From Flavobacterium sp. (GTDB lineage: Bacteria; Bacteroidota; Bacteroidia; Flavobacteriales; Flavobacteriaceae), in assembly GCA_030682755.1 (NCBI GenBank), contig JAUXNR010000664.1, positions 1-10,966 on the forward strand: DNA of 10,966 nucleotides. Direction: 5' to 3'. Positions 1 through 6,027 of the stretch are shown here, in pieces. Position 1 is the first letter of the stretch. The number at the start of each line of letters is the position of its first letter. Below the pieces are notes generated by a model, which did no database searches, had not been told where the DNA came from, and saw only the letters and a program-made list of their open reading frames with translations. The translations under genes were made by a program, and so were the position numbers.

Positions 1-142
1 AACCAATCAATGGGGCTATCTAAGTTTAATTACTGATGCTTATTCCAGGAAAATAATGGGATATAGTTTTCGTCAGGACTTAGCAGCAGAAGGATGTATT
101 AATGCTTTGTCTTATACTGAAATAGGTTTACAGTTTTTATAA
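1..142 (+). pseudogene. Remnant of IS3-family transposase (integrase core)
   Basis: The frame starting at base 2 reads 46 codons to a TAA at 140-142 with no start in the window. It carries the stretch ITDAYSRKIMGYSF followed by DLAAEGCINAL, typical of the DDE integrase core of IS3-type OrfB proteins, between the first and second catalytic aspartates. In the family about 15-20 residues and then an H-S-D-R-G-x-Q-Y block should follow. Here the frame jumps almost at once to YTEIGLQF and stops. That end looks like a decayed SDRGLQY block with the catalytic Asp replaced by Glu and an internal deletion before it. The rest of the catalytic domain, including the final Glu, is absent. It is therefore a dead insertion-sequence scar. 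The first Asp would lie left of the window. No terminal inverted repeat was identified. Confidence 0.8.
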
Positions 143-254
143 CAAAAAATCAAAATGAAAGAATTATTAAATCAGATTATAAAAGATAGGGATCAATCAG
201 CAAAAAAATAACAAAGAAAAAAAAAGAGATATAAGAAGTCTGATTAAATAATAC

Positions 255-285
255 AAAAAAAGCTGTCAAATCTGACAGCTTTTTT
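255..285. terminator. Bidirectional hairpin terminator between IS scar and tRNA-Phe
   Basis: A perfect 8-bp stem AGCTGTCA (261-268) / TGACAGCT (273-280) encloses a 4-base loop. It is flanked by A-rich sequence on the left (255-260) and T5 on the right (281-285), so the pairing can extend to 13 bp. The symmetric A and T tracts allow termination in both directions. On the minus strand it sits just past the tRNA-Phe 3' end and probably terminates the tRNA transcript. Confidence 0.8.
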
Positions 286-288
286 ATG

Positions 289-361
289 TGGTACCTCCAG
301 GGATCGAACCAGGGACACATGGATTTTCAGTCCATTGCTCTACCATCTGAGCTAAGGTACC
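289..361 (-). tRNA. tRNA-Phe (anticodon GAA)
   Basis: The minus strand folds into a complete 73-nt cloverleaf. The acceptor stem GGTACCT/AGGTACC pairs over 7 bp, the D stem is GCTC/GAGC, and the anticodon stem ATGGA/TCCAT holds loop CTGAAAA with anticodon GAA (328-326), which reads phenylalanine codons. The variable loop is GTGTC and the T loop is TTCGATC. The discriminator is A (289). CCA is not encoded, since CAT follows, so it must be added by a nucleotidyltransferase. One oddity is that the T stem is CCTGG on both sides, which gives a U51-U63 mismatch at its centre. A promoter lies upstream (378-407) and a hairpin terminator downstream (255-285), so the gene is a single-tRNA transcription unit. 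Confidence 0.96.
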
Positions 362-377
362 GTTGCTAATGCGGGTG

Positions 378-407
378 CAAATATAGAACGATTTTTATTT
401 TATCCAA
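378..407 (-). promoter_or_regulatory. Bacteroidetes-type promoter of tRNA-Phe
   Basis: Read on the minus strand, TATATTTG (385-378) matches the Bacteroidetes -7 consensus TAnnTTTG exactly. A TTG at 407-405 lies 19 bp upstream, within the usual 17-23 bp spacing for the -33 element. Transcription would start near 371-373, about 10 bases before the mature tRNA 5' end at 361. The element sits between the divergent tRNA and coaX genes. No equally good promoter was found pointing toward coaX. Confidence 0.75.
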
Positions 408-459
408 AACAATTATCAAAAAAAATCAATACTTTAGTTGGATAAATAAACTTATTTCG

Positions 460-1188
460 ATGTTGTTAGTTATAGATATAGGGAATGCAAGAATTAAAAC
501 AGCTGTCTTTGAGCAGTATAACTTGTTGGAGTTAATAATTACAGACAAAAAACAAATTCAAAAAGTTGTTGAAGATTTTTCTTCAAAATATAAAGTTGAG
601 ACAGTTTTTATATCATCCGTAGGTGATTTTGATCCCGGAATGCTAAAGTTTCAAGAAAAAATAAAAATTATCAATCTCAGCTCAAAAAATAAATTTCCTT
701 TTACTAATTGTTATAGCACTCCACACTCGCTTGGTGTAGATAGGATGGTGTTGGCTGCGGGTGCAGTATTACAGTTTCCAAATAAAAACAGATTGGTTAT
801 TGATGCCGGAACTTGTATAACCTATGATTATATTGATGAAAAAGATAATTATTTGGGAGGGGCAATCTCACCGGGATTCAAATTGCGGTATGAATCGCTT
901 CATAATTATACTGCTAAATTACCGTTATTGAATTTTGAAGAGCCAAAAAACAGTATAGGTAATTCTACTCAATCTGCTATTCATTCTGGTGTTGTGAATG
1001 GTGTAATCAAGGAGGTGGAGGGTTTCATTTCCGATTTTAAGAAACAAAATAAAAACTTTACCATAATTTTAACTGGTGGTGATGCAGTTTTTTTGGCTAA
1101 ACGATTAAAAAGTACCATATTTGCCAATCCAAATTTTTTATTAGAAAGTTTGGCCTATTTATATCAATATACAAACACAAATGATTAA
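460..1188 (+). CDS. coaX: Type III pantothenate kinase
   Basis: This cytoplasmic enzyme phosphorylates pantothenate with ATP, the first committed step of coenzyme A synthesis. At 242 aa it has the usual length for CoaX. It belongs to the ASKHA (actin-like) fold. The phosphate-1 motif is VIDIGNARIK (residues 4-13, catalytic-region Asp6), the pantothenate-site motif GVDR is at 92-95, and VIDAGTCIT is at 113-121. GGAISPGF is at 133-140 and TGGDA, a nucleotide-site motif, at 205-209. The usual DIGNT is DIGNA here, a conservative-looking change in the phosphate loop. The ATG at 460 places the DIGN motif at the expected N-terminal position. The gene heads the plus-strand block and overlaps the next start by 8 bp, which suggests translational coupling. 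The weak candidate -7 box TACTTTAG at 430-437 lacks a spaced TTG. Confidence 0.95.
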   Translation: MLLVIDIGNARIKTAVFEQYNLLELIITDKKQIQKVVEDFSSKYKVETVFISSVGDFDPGMLKFQEKIKIINLSSKNKFPFTNCYSTPHSLGVDRMVLAAGAVLQFPNKNRLVIDAGTCITYDYIDEKDNYLGGAISPGFKLRYESLHNYTAKLPLLNFEEPKNSIGNSTQSAIHSGVVNGVIKEVEGFISDFKKQNKNFTIILTGGDAVFLAKRLKSTIFANPNFLLESLAYLYQYTNTND

Positions 1189-2428
1189 GAACATAGTTGT
1201 CTCTTTAAGTTTACTGGTGACGTTTATTTCTGTTGCTCAAGATAATACTGCTTCACCCTATTCTTTTTACGGAATTGGAGAGTTTAAATTTAAAGGTGCT
1301 GTTGAAAACAGAACCATGGGAGGCGTAGCCGTATTTAAAGATTCATTACAAATAAATTTTTTAAATCCAGCTTCTTATGCTAACCTAAAAACTACTTCAT
1401 TTACAGTTTCAGGAAGTCAAAATTATACGACTTTGCAATCTCAGAATGAAAAAGAAAAAGCTCAAAGGACTTCATTAGACTACTTAGCCGTTGGAATTCC
1501 TTTAGGAAAATCAACTGCAGCGTTTGGATTAATGCCTTATTCTTCAGTGGGATATAAGATTAGAAACACCTTTACGGATGAGGAAGGTTTTTTTAGAAAT
1601 AAAATTGCAACTGGGAGTGGTGGAGTGAGTAGATTATTTTTTGGATATGGTTATCGTCTCACATCTGAATTGTCTTTAGGATTAGACATTAATTATCATT
1701 TTGGTACTATAGAAACAAGTTCGTTAGAATATATTACCGGAATTCAGTTTGGGACAAGAGAATTGAATAATTCAAGGGTTACGGGTTTTTCTACAAACCT
1801 TGGTTTGATGTACAACAAAAAAATTACAGAAAAAAATTCAATTTTCACGTCATTAACCTATTCTCCTGAGAGTAAGTTTACAGTTGAAAATTCTACACTG
1901 ATTTCTACAGTTAACCTCACTAATTTATCAGTTAATGAATCAGAAGATGAGTTTGTTTCTACAAATAAATTGACTAATCCAAGTAAATTGTCTCTCGGAT
2001 TAGGATTTGGTAATATGAGAAAACTTGCGGTTGGCACACAACTTACATTTACACAATCTAGTGATTTTGGTAACAGATTTGAAGATATTAACAATGTTAC
2101 TTATAAAAACGGAACAAAAGTTGGCGTAGGCGGATTTTATATTCCCAAACAATTATCATATAGTAACTACTGGAATAGAGTTACTTACAGAGCCGGAATG
2201 AATTTTGAAAACACAGGAATGGTCATAAATAATGAAGAGATAAAAGATTATGGCATAAATTTTGGTTTAGGACTACCATTGACCGGAACATTGTCTAATA
2301 TTAACATAGGATTTGAATACGGTTCAAGAGGAACAAACAAAGCAAATCTAATTAGAGAGAACTATTTTAATGTATTAATTAGTTTATCGTTAAGTGATAA
2401 ATGGTTTGTGAAAAGTAAATATAATTAA
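1181..2428 (+). CDS. Outer-membrane beta-barrel protein, family typical of Bacteroidetes
   Basis: The protein has 415 aa. Residues 1-19 form a Sec signal peptide (cleavage expected after SVA, before Q20). The mature N-terminus carries SPYSFYGIGEF, then RTMGGVAV and INFLNPASYANL. I recognise this arrangement from Bacteroidetes barrel proteins loosely related to the OMPP1/FadL and PorV families. The rest alternates short amphipathic strands with Gly/Asn/Ser turns, including many GLGFG-like and GFEYGS-like segments. The C-terminus LSLSDKWFVKSKYN is also typical of this group. It presumably sits in the outer membrane; the substrate, if any, is unknown. The start at 1181 overlaps the end of coaX by 8 bp, and the gene is followed directly by the TPR protein and lptC. 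The barrel assignment is fairly firm, but a transport role is only inference. Confidence 0.8.
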   Translation: MIKNIVVSLSLLVTFISVAQDNTASPYSFYGIGEFKFKGAVENRTMGGVAVFKDSLQINFLNPASYANLKTTSFTVSGSQNYTTLQSQNEKEKAQRTSLDYLAVGIPLGKSTAAFGLMPYSSVGYKIRNTFTDEEGFFRNKIATGSGGVSRLFFGYGYRLTSELSLGLDINYHFGTIETSSLEYITGIQFGTRELNNSRVTGFSTNLGLMYNKKITEKNSIFTSLTYSPESKFTVENSTLISTVNLTNLSVNESEDEFVSTNKLTNPSKLSLGLGFGNMRKLAVGTQLTFTQSSDFGNRFEDINNVTYKNGTKVGVGGFYIPKQLSYSNYWNRVTYRAGMNFENTGMVINNEEIKDYGINFGLGLPLTGTLSNINIGFEYGSRGTNKANLIRENYFNVLISLSLSDKWFVKSKYN

Positions 2429-2445
2429 CAGTGAAATTAAACATC

Positions 2446-3816
2446 ATGAAAACTAAATTGACATTTTTAATCGCAATTTTATTTGGATTTTTAAATTCGA
2501 ATGCTCAACCTGCAGATTGTGCAGATAGACTTTCAATTTTTGTAGAATTAGCAAAATCTAAAAATTATGTAGAAGCACATGAACATTTGCAATATTTAAG
2601 AAAGAATTGTCCATCTCAAAATGCTGCAATCTATTTGTTAGGGGAGCCAACATTGAATAATTTCATAGACAATGCAAAAACTCCTGAAGATAAAGAGAAG
2701 CACGTAAGAGATTTAATGAAACTTTTTGAAGAGTACGATCAACATTTTCCTGGAAATGGAAAAGGTAACTCTGTAAAAAAAGGATTAGCACTTTTTGAAA
2801 ATAATGTCGGAACTACAGCGGAAGTATTTCAAGTTTTGGATAAATCATTCAAAACAGATAAAGCCAACTTTACCAACCCAAAAGCTTTGTTGTTGTATTT
2901 CCAAATATATGTAGACGACTTTGAAGCCGGAAATAAAGGAATCCAATTGCAAGATGTTTTTGATAAATATGACTTAATTTCTGATAAAGTTGAAGAAGAA
3001 GCTAAAGTTTTGTCAGATGCTAAAGATGCCTTAATTAAGAAACAAGAGTCAGGAGAAGCTTTAACTACCAAAGATGAAAGAGATTTTAATAGATATGAAG
3101 TAAATCTTGAAGCTTTTGAAACTGTTGGAACTAGTATGGATGCAAAAATCGAGTTGTTAGCAACATGTGATCGTTTGGTACCGTTTTTCTCTAAAAGTTT
3201 TCAAGATAAAAAAGGAGATGCTGAATGGTTACGCAGAGCGGCTCAACGTTTAGACAGAAAAGGATGTTCTTCAGACCCATTGTTTGCTCAGATTTCAGAT
3301 GCATTACATTTGTTAAATCCTACAGCAGAGTCTGCTTATAACTTAGGGGTGTCTTTTTACAACAAAAAGAATACAGCCAAAGCTTTAGAATATTTTAATC
3401 AAGCGGCAGAATTGCATACAGATAACAACAAAAAAGCAAACGTATATTATACAATAGCTTCAAACATATATGGAAATGGCAACAAAACACAAGCCAGAGC
3501 TTATGCAGAAAAAGCTCTAGCTGCAAGACCATCAATGGGAAGAGCCTATTTGTTTATTGCTCAGTTGTATGCAAATAGCGTTAACGATTGTGGTGTAACA
3601 CCTTTTGAAAAAAGAGCGGTAAACTGGTTAGCTGCACAAACTGCAAGAAGAGCAGGTCAAGTGGATTCTTCACTTAAAGCAACAGCAGACCAAACGGCTT
3701 CTGCTTATGAACAAAGAGCTCCTTCAAAAGCAGATATCCATAGTGAAGGTATGGCAGGTCAATCAATTTCTTTCAAATGTTGGATTGGAAAATCAGTGAC
3801 GGTGCCAAGCCTATAA
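2446..3816 (+). CDS. Periplasmic TPR-repeat protein
   Basis: The protein has 456 aa counted from the ATG at 2446. An in-frame GTG at 2431 would add five residues, but the ATG gives a clean signal peptide (MKTKLTF, hydrophobic core, cleavage after NSNA at residue 20). The mature part is helical. TPR-like repeats are clearest at about residues 293-385, where AYNLGVSFYNKKNTAKALEY and YYTIASNIYGNGNKTQARAY show the A-x-Y-N-L-G and A-L/A-Y pattern. The middle part (about 180-215) is charged and coiled-coil-like. Six cysteines occur in the mature part. It probably acts as a scaffold for protein contacts in the periplasm or at the outer membrane. It sits 17 bp after the barrel gene and one base before lptC, so these three may work together; the exact role is unknown. 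Confidence 0.82.
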   Translation: MKTKLTFLIAILFGFLNSNAQPADCADRLSIFVELAKSKNYVEAHEHLQYLRKNCPSQNAAIYLLGEPTLNNFIDNAKTPEDKEKHVRDLMKLFEEYDQHFPGNGKGNSVKKGLALFENNVGTTAEVFQVLDKSFKTDKANFTNPKALLLYFQIYVDDFEAGNKGIQLQDVFDKYDLISDKVEEEAKVLSDAKDALIKKQESGEALTTKDERDFNRYEVNLEAFETVGTSMDAKIELLATCDRLVPFFSKSFQDKKGDAEWLRRAAQRLDRKGCSSDPLFAQISDALHLLNPTAESAYNLGVSFYNKKNTAKALEYFNQAAELHTDNNKKANVYYTIASNIYGNGNKTQARAYAEKALAARPSMGRAYLFIAQLYANSVNDCGVTPFEKRAVNWLAAQTARRAGQVDSSLKATADQTASAYEQRAPSKADIHSEGMAGQSISFKCWIGKSVTVPSL

Positions 3817-3817
3817 G

Positions 3818-4375
3818 ATGAAAATAAATAAAATAAATAGTTTGAAAACGAGTGTCATTGCATTTGCAGTGGCACTCGTTTTTTCTTGTGAAAGTAATTT
3901 TAAACAAATTCAACAAATCAATTTTTCTGAATTCATGTCAACCGGCATTGCTGACACTGTGAATTTAAAATATACTGACTCCGGAAAAGTAAAGGCAATT
4001 CTAATCAGCCCCAAAATGCTGGATTACGGAACCGTAAAATATCCGTTTACAGAATTTCCTGACGGAATTGATTTAACGCTTTTTGAAGCAGACGGTAAAA
4101 AAAGTTTTGTACGTTCAGATTACGCAATCACCTTTAAAGGAACTGAAATTATTGATTTGAGAGGTAATGTGAAAATGACGACTCAAGAGGGTCAATTCAT
4201 GGAGACCGAACAATTATTCTACGACCAAAAGAATGAATGGTTTTTTACCGAAAAAAAGTTTAAATTTACAGACCCAATAAAAGGGTATACAACCGGAGAA
4301 GGAATTGATTTCAGTAAAGACTTTCAGCGAATTAATTTTCAAAAAGTGTACTCCGAAATCAACGAAGTAGAATAA
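3818..4375 (+). CDS. lptC: LPS export protein LptC, lipoprotein form
   Basis: The protein has 185 aa. LptC links the inner-membrane LptBFG transporter to the periplasmic LptA bridge that carries lipopolysaccharide to the outer membrane. Residues 1-23 are a lipoprotein signal ending in LVFSC, with Cys24 as the likely lipidated residue. The E. coli protein instead has a transmembrane helix. The body shows the Bacteroidetes LptC pattern: GKVKAILISPKMLDY, YPFTEFPDGIDLTLFE, SFVRSDYAI, IDLRGNVKM, EQLFYDQKNEWFFTE and GIDFSKDF, consistent with a beta-jellyroll. The ATG at 3818 lies one base after the preceding stop; a TTG at 3842 is a possible shorter start that still keeps the lipobox. A long hairpin overlaps its signal-peptide codons (3845-3884), which is unusual. 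The partner genes lptA and lptB are not in the window. Confidence 0.88.
   Translation: MKINKINSLKTSVIAFAVALVFSCESNFKQIQQINFSEFMSTGIADTVNLKYTDSGKVKAILISPKMLDYGTVKYPFTEFPDGIDLTLFEADGKKSFVRSDYAITFKGTEIIDLRGNVKMTTQEGQFMETEQLFYDQKNEWFFTEKKFKFTDPIKGYTTGEGIDFSKDFQRINFQKVYSEINEVE
3845..3884 (+). terminator. Terminator-like hairpin inside the lptC signal-peptide codons
   Basis: CGAGTGTCA (3849-3857) pairs with TGGCACTCG (3870-3878) through one G-U wobble. The stem continues inward through a T-G wobble and TGC/GCA (3859-3861 with 3866-3868) to an ATTT tetraloop (3862-3865). It also extends outward through AAAA/TTTT (3845-3848 with 3879-3882). The total is a 17-bp stem with no unpaired base, immediately followed in the RNA by a U-run (TTTTTT, 3879-3884). 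This is the layout of an intrinsic terminator, 30-60 bases after the stop of the TPR gene but within lptC. It may attenuate transcription into lptC and the genes beyond. The structure is seen directly; its function is inferred. Confidence 0.5.
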
Positions 4376-4404
4376 TTTTTTAAATCATTTCAGACCAATT
4401 TCTT

Positions 4405-4599
4405 ATGGCTTACTTAAAATACATTCAATATTTTTATTTATTTGCAGCTGGATTTTTTGCTTATTTAGGATTCACTTCATTAGACAATCAAGGTGATCGA
4501 AATCCTTGGATGATGTTTTTCTTTGCGGCATTAGCTTTGTTTATGTTTTTTTTCAGAAGACATTTTTATAGCAAATATCAAGATAAAAACAAAAAATAA
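4405..4599 (+). CDS. Small two-helix membrane protein of unknown function
   Basis: The protein has 64 aa with two predicted membrane helices, about residues 6-24 and 35-50. A short polar loop NQGDRNPW joins them. The C-terminus is strongly basic (RRHFYSKYQDKNKK), so by the positive-inside rule both ends should be cytoplasmic. I recognise no domain. It begins 29 bp after lptC and ends 5 bp before the CBS-protein start, so it is probably part of the same transcript and may be translationally coupled to the next gene. The ATG start, the even hydrophobic pattern and the tight packing support a real gene. It resembles small conserved membrane proteins seen near lptC in flavobacteria, but I cannot name a function. 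Confidence 0.75.
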   Translation: MAYLKYIQYFYLFAAGFFAYLGFTSLDNQGDRNPWMMFFFAALALFMFFFRRHFYSKYQDKNKK

Positions 4600-4604
4600 C
4601 ACAA

Positions 4605-5870
4605 GTGGAAATTAGCATTATCATTTTATGCTTAGTTCTTTCTGCTTTCTTTTCGGGGATGGAGATTGCTTTTGTTTCATCAAACAAAGTATATCTCGGA
4701 ATTGAAAAGCTTCAAGATGGTTTTTTATCTAAAGTCTTAACCAAATTAACAGAAAAACCATCTAAGTTTATTGCTGCCATGCTCGTTGGAAACAACATTG
4801 CTCTGGTTGTATACGGTTTTATGATGGGCGACTTAATCATCAGACAACTCTTTCCGGAATATAATGCTGATTCAGCATTGCCAATTAGAGTTCTGTTGAT
4901 ACAAACGTTACTTTCAACTGTTTTGATTTTAATTACAGCTGAGTTTTTACCTAAAGTTTTTTTTCAAATTTATGCCAATACCTTTTTAAAATTATTTGCA
5001 CTTCCGGCTTATGTTTTTTACCTGCTATTGTATTTTCTATCTAGTTTTGTTATTTGGATTTCAGACATCATTTTAAAGAGATTTTTTAAAACCGATGGTG
5101 ATCAAGAACAATTATTGTTCAGTAAAGTGGAATTGGGGAATTACATTTCTGAACAAATGGATGGTGTTGAAGACAATGAAAACGTGGATTCAGAAATTCA
5201 AATATTTCAAAATGCTTTAGAATTTTCAGGAGTAAAAGCAAGAGATATTATGAATCCCAGAACCGAAATTGCTGCGGTTGAAATACACGATTCGGTTAAT
5301 GAATTAAAACATAAATTTGAAGAAACTGGCTATTCAAAAATTGTTGTTTTTCAAAATTCTTTAGATGATATTATTGGCTATGTGCATTCTTTTGATCTGT
5401 TCAAAAAGCCAAAAACTATAAAGTCAGTATTGATTTCTGTAGAATATATCCCTGAAACCATGTTTATAAAAGATGCACTGAGTTTATTGACAAAAAAACG
5501 AAAGAGTATTGCTGTTGTTTTAGATGAGTATGGAGGCACATCGGGAATGATTACGATTGAAGACATTGTAGAAGAATTGTTTGGTGAAATTGAAGACGAG
5601 CATGATGAAGATGAAACACTGATTGAAGAACAATTAGGTGAGAGAGAATATCGGTTTTCTACCCGTTTTGATGTTGAATATTTGAATGAAACTTACAAGT
5701 TCAACCTTCCTGAAAGTGATTCTTATTCCACTTTAGGCGGGTTAATTGTAAATCATAACAATGAAATTCCTCAAAAAGAAGATACTATTCAAATTGAAAA
5801 TTATTTATTTATAATTGAAGAAGCCTCTTCCAAAAAAATTGAGTTGGTAAAAATGATTATAAAAGAATAA
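4605..5870 (+). CDS. CNNM/CorC-type membrane protein with CBS pair (hemolysin-like)
   Basis: The protein has 421 aa. An N-terminal DUF21/CNNM membrane domain covers about residues 1-165 and includes FFSGMEIAFVSSNK (15-28), LVGNNIAL (60-67) and the ExxPK motif AEFLPK (112-117). A pair of CBS domains follows (about 209-265 and 271-327), with MNPRTEI at 216-222 and DEYGGTSGMITIEDIVEELFG at 307-327. A C-terminal CorC_HlyC domain spans about 345-420. Family members are linked to Mg2+/Co2+ efflux, and the CBS pair usually senses adenine nucleotides. Older annotations call them hemolysins. The flavobacterial gliding protein GldE has the same layout, but gldE normally lies beside ssb and gldD, so this is probably a paralogue. 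The start is GTG (4605), five bases after the preceding stop; no ATG precedes the conserved membrane motif. Confidence 0.9.
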   Translation: MEISIIILCLVLSAFFSGMEIAFVSSNKVYLGIEKLQDGFLSKVLTKLTEKPSKFIAAMLVGNNIALVVYGFMMGDLIIRQLFPEYNADSALPIRVLLIQTLLSTVLILITAEFLPKVFFQIYANTFLKLFALPAYVFYLLLYFLSSFVIWISDIILKRFFKTDGDQEQLLFSKVELGNYISEQMDGVEDNENVDSEIQIFQNALEFSGVKARDIMNPRTEIAAVEIHDSVNELKHKFEETGYSKIVVFQNSLDDIIGYVHSFDLFKKPKTIKSVLISVEYIPETMFIKDALSLLTKKRKSIAVVLDEYGGTSGMITIEDIVEELFGEIEDEHDEDETLIEEQLGEREYRFSTRFDVEYLNETYKFNLPESDSYSTLGGLIVNHNNEIPQKEDTIQIENYLFIIEEASSKKIELVKMIIKE

Positions 5871-5896
5871 ATCCTACTCAAAGCAAACCTTTTCTG

Positions 5897-5920
5897 CTCA
5901 AATTTTTCAATAAAATTGAG
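5897..5920 (+). terminator. Weak hairpin after the CBS-protein gene
   Basis: CTCAA-A-TTTT (5897-5906) pairs with AAAATTGAG (5912-5920) with one bulged A and a 5-base loop. It lies 26 bp after the stop at 5870. Only GTTT follows, so the U-tract is poor. It could be an inefficient terminator or an RNA-end stabiliser of the upstream operon; coincidence in AT-rich DNA is also possible. Confidence 0.3.
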
Positions 5921-5991
5921 GTTTAAAATTACATTAAACAAAAAAACTGCAAAATATATCCGATACATTATTATTATTTCATAGATAATTG

Positions 5992-5999
5992 TATTTTCG
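5992..5999 (+). promoter_or_regulatory. Possible -7 promoter element for the PPIase gene
   Basis: TATTTTCG differs from the Bacteroidetes -7 consensus TAnnTTTG at one base and lies 28 bp before the ATG at 6028. No TTG occurs 17-23 bp upstream, where the DNA is a TTA-rich run, so the -33 element is weak. The 157-bp gap ahead of this gene, the largest within the plus block, makes an independent promoter likely. Confidence 0.4.
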
Positions 6000-6027
6000 C
6001 AAACTGAATTAAAAAAACACATATAAA

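Noticed and set aside
155..211. An 18-codon open frame (MKELLNQIIKD...) between the IS scar and the terminator
   Set aside because: Very short, A-rich, without recognisable motif or start signal; probably debris of the mobile element.
172..245. AATCAGA and TCTGATT as IS terminal inverted repeats
   Set aside because: Only seven bases, in AT-rich DNA, and without the TG...CA ends expected for IS3-type elements.
430..437. TACTTTAG as a promoter for coaX
   Set aside because: One base off the -7 consensus and no TTG at the right distance; mentioned in the coaX entry only.
4605..5870. Identification of the CBS protein as gliding protein GldE
   Set aside because: Domain layout agrees, but the usual neighbours (ssb, gldD) are absent; a paralogue is more likely.
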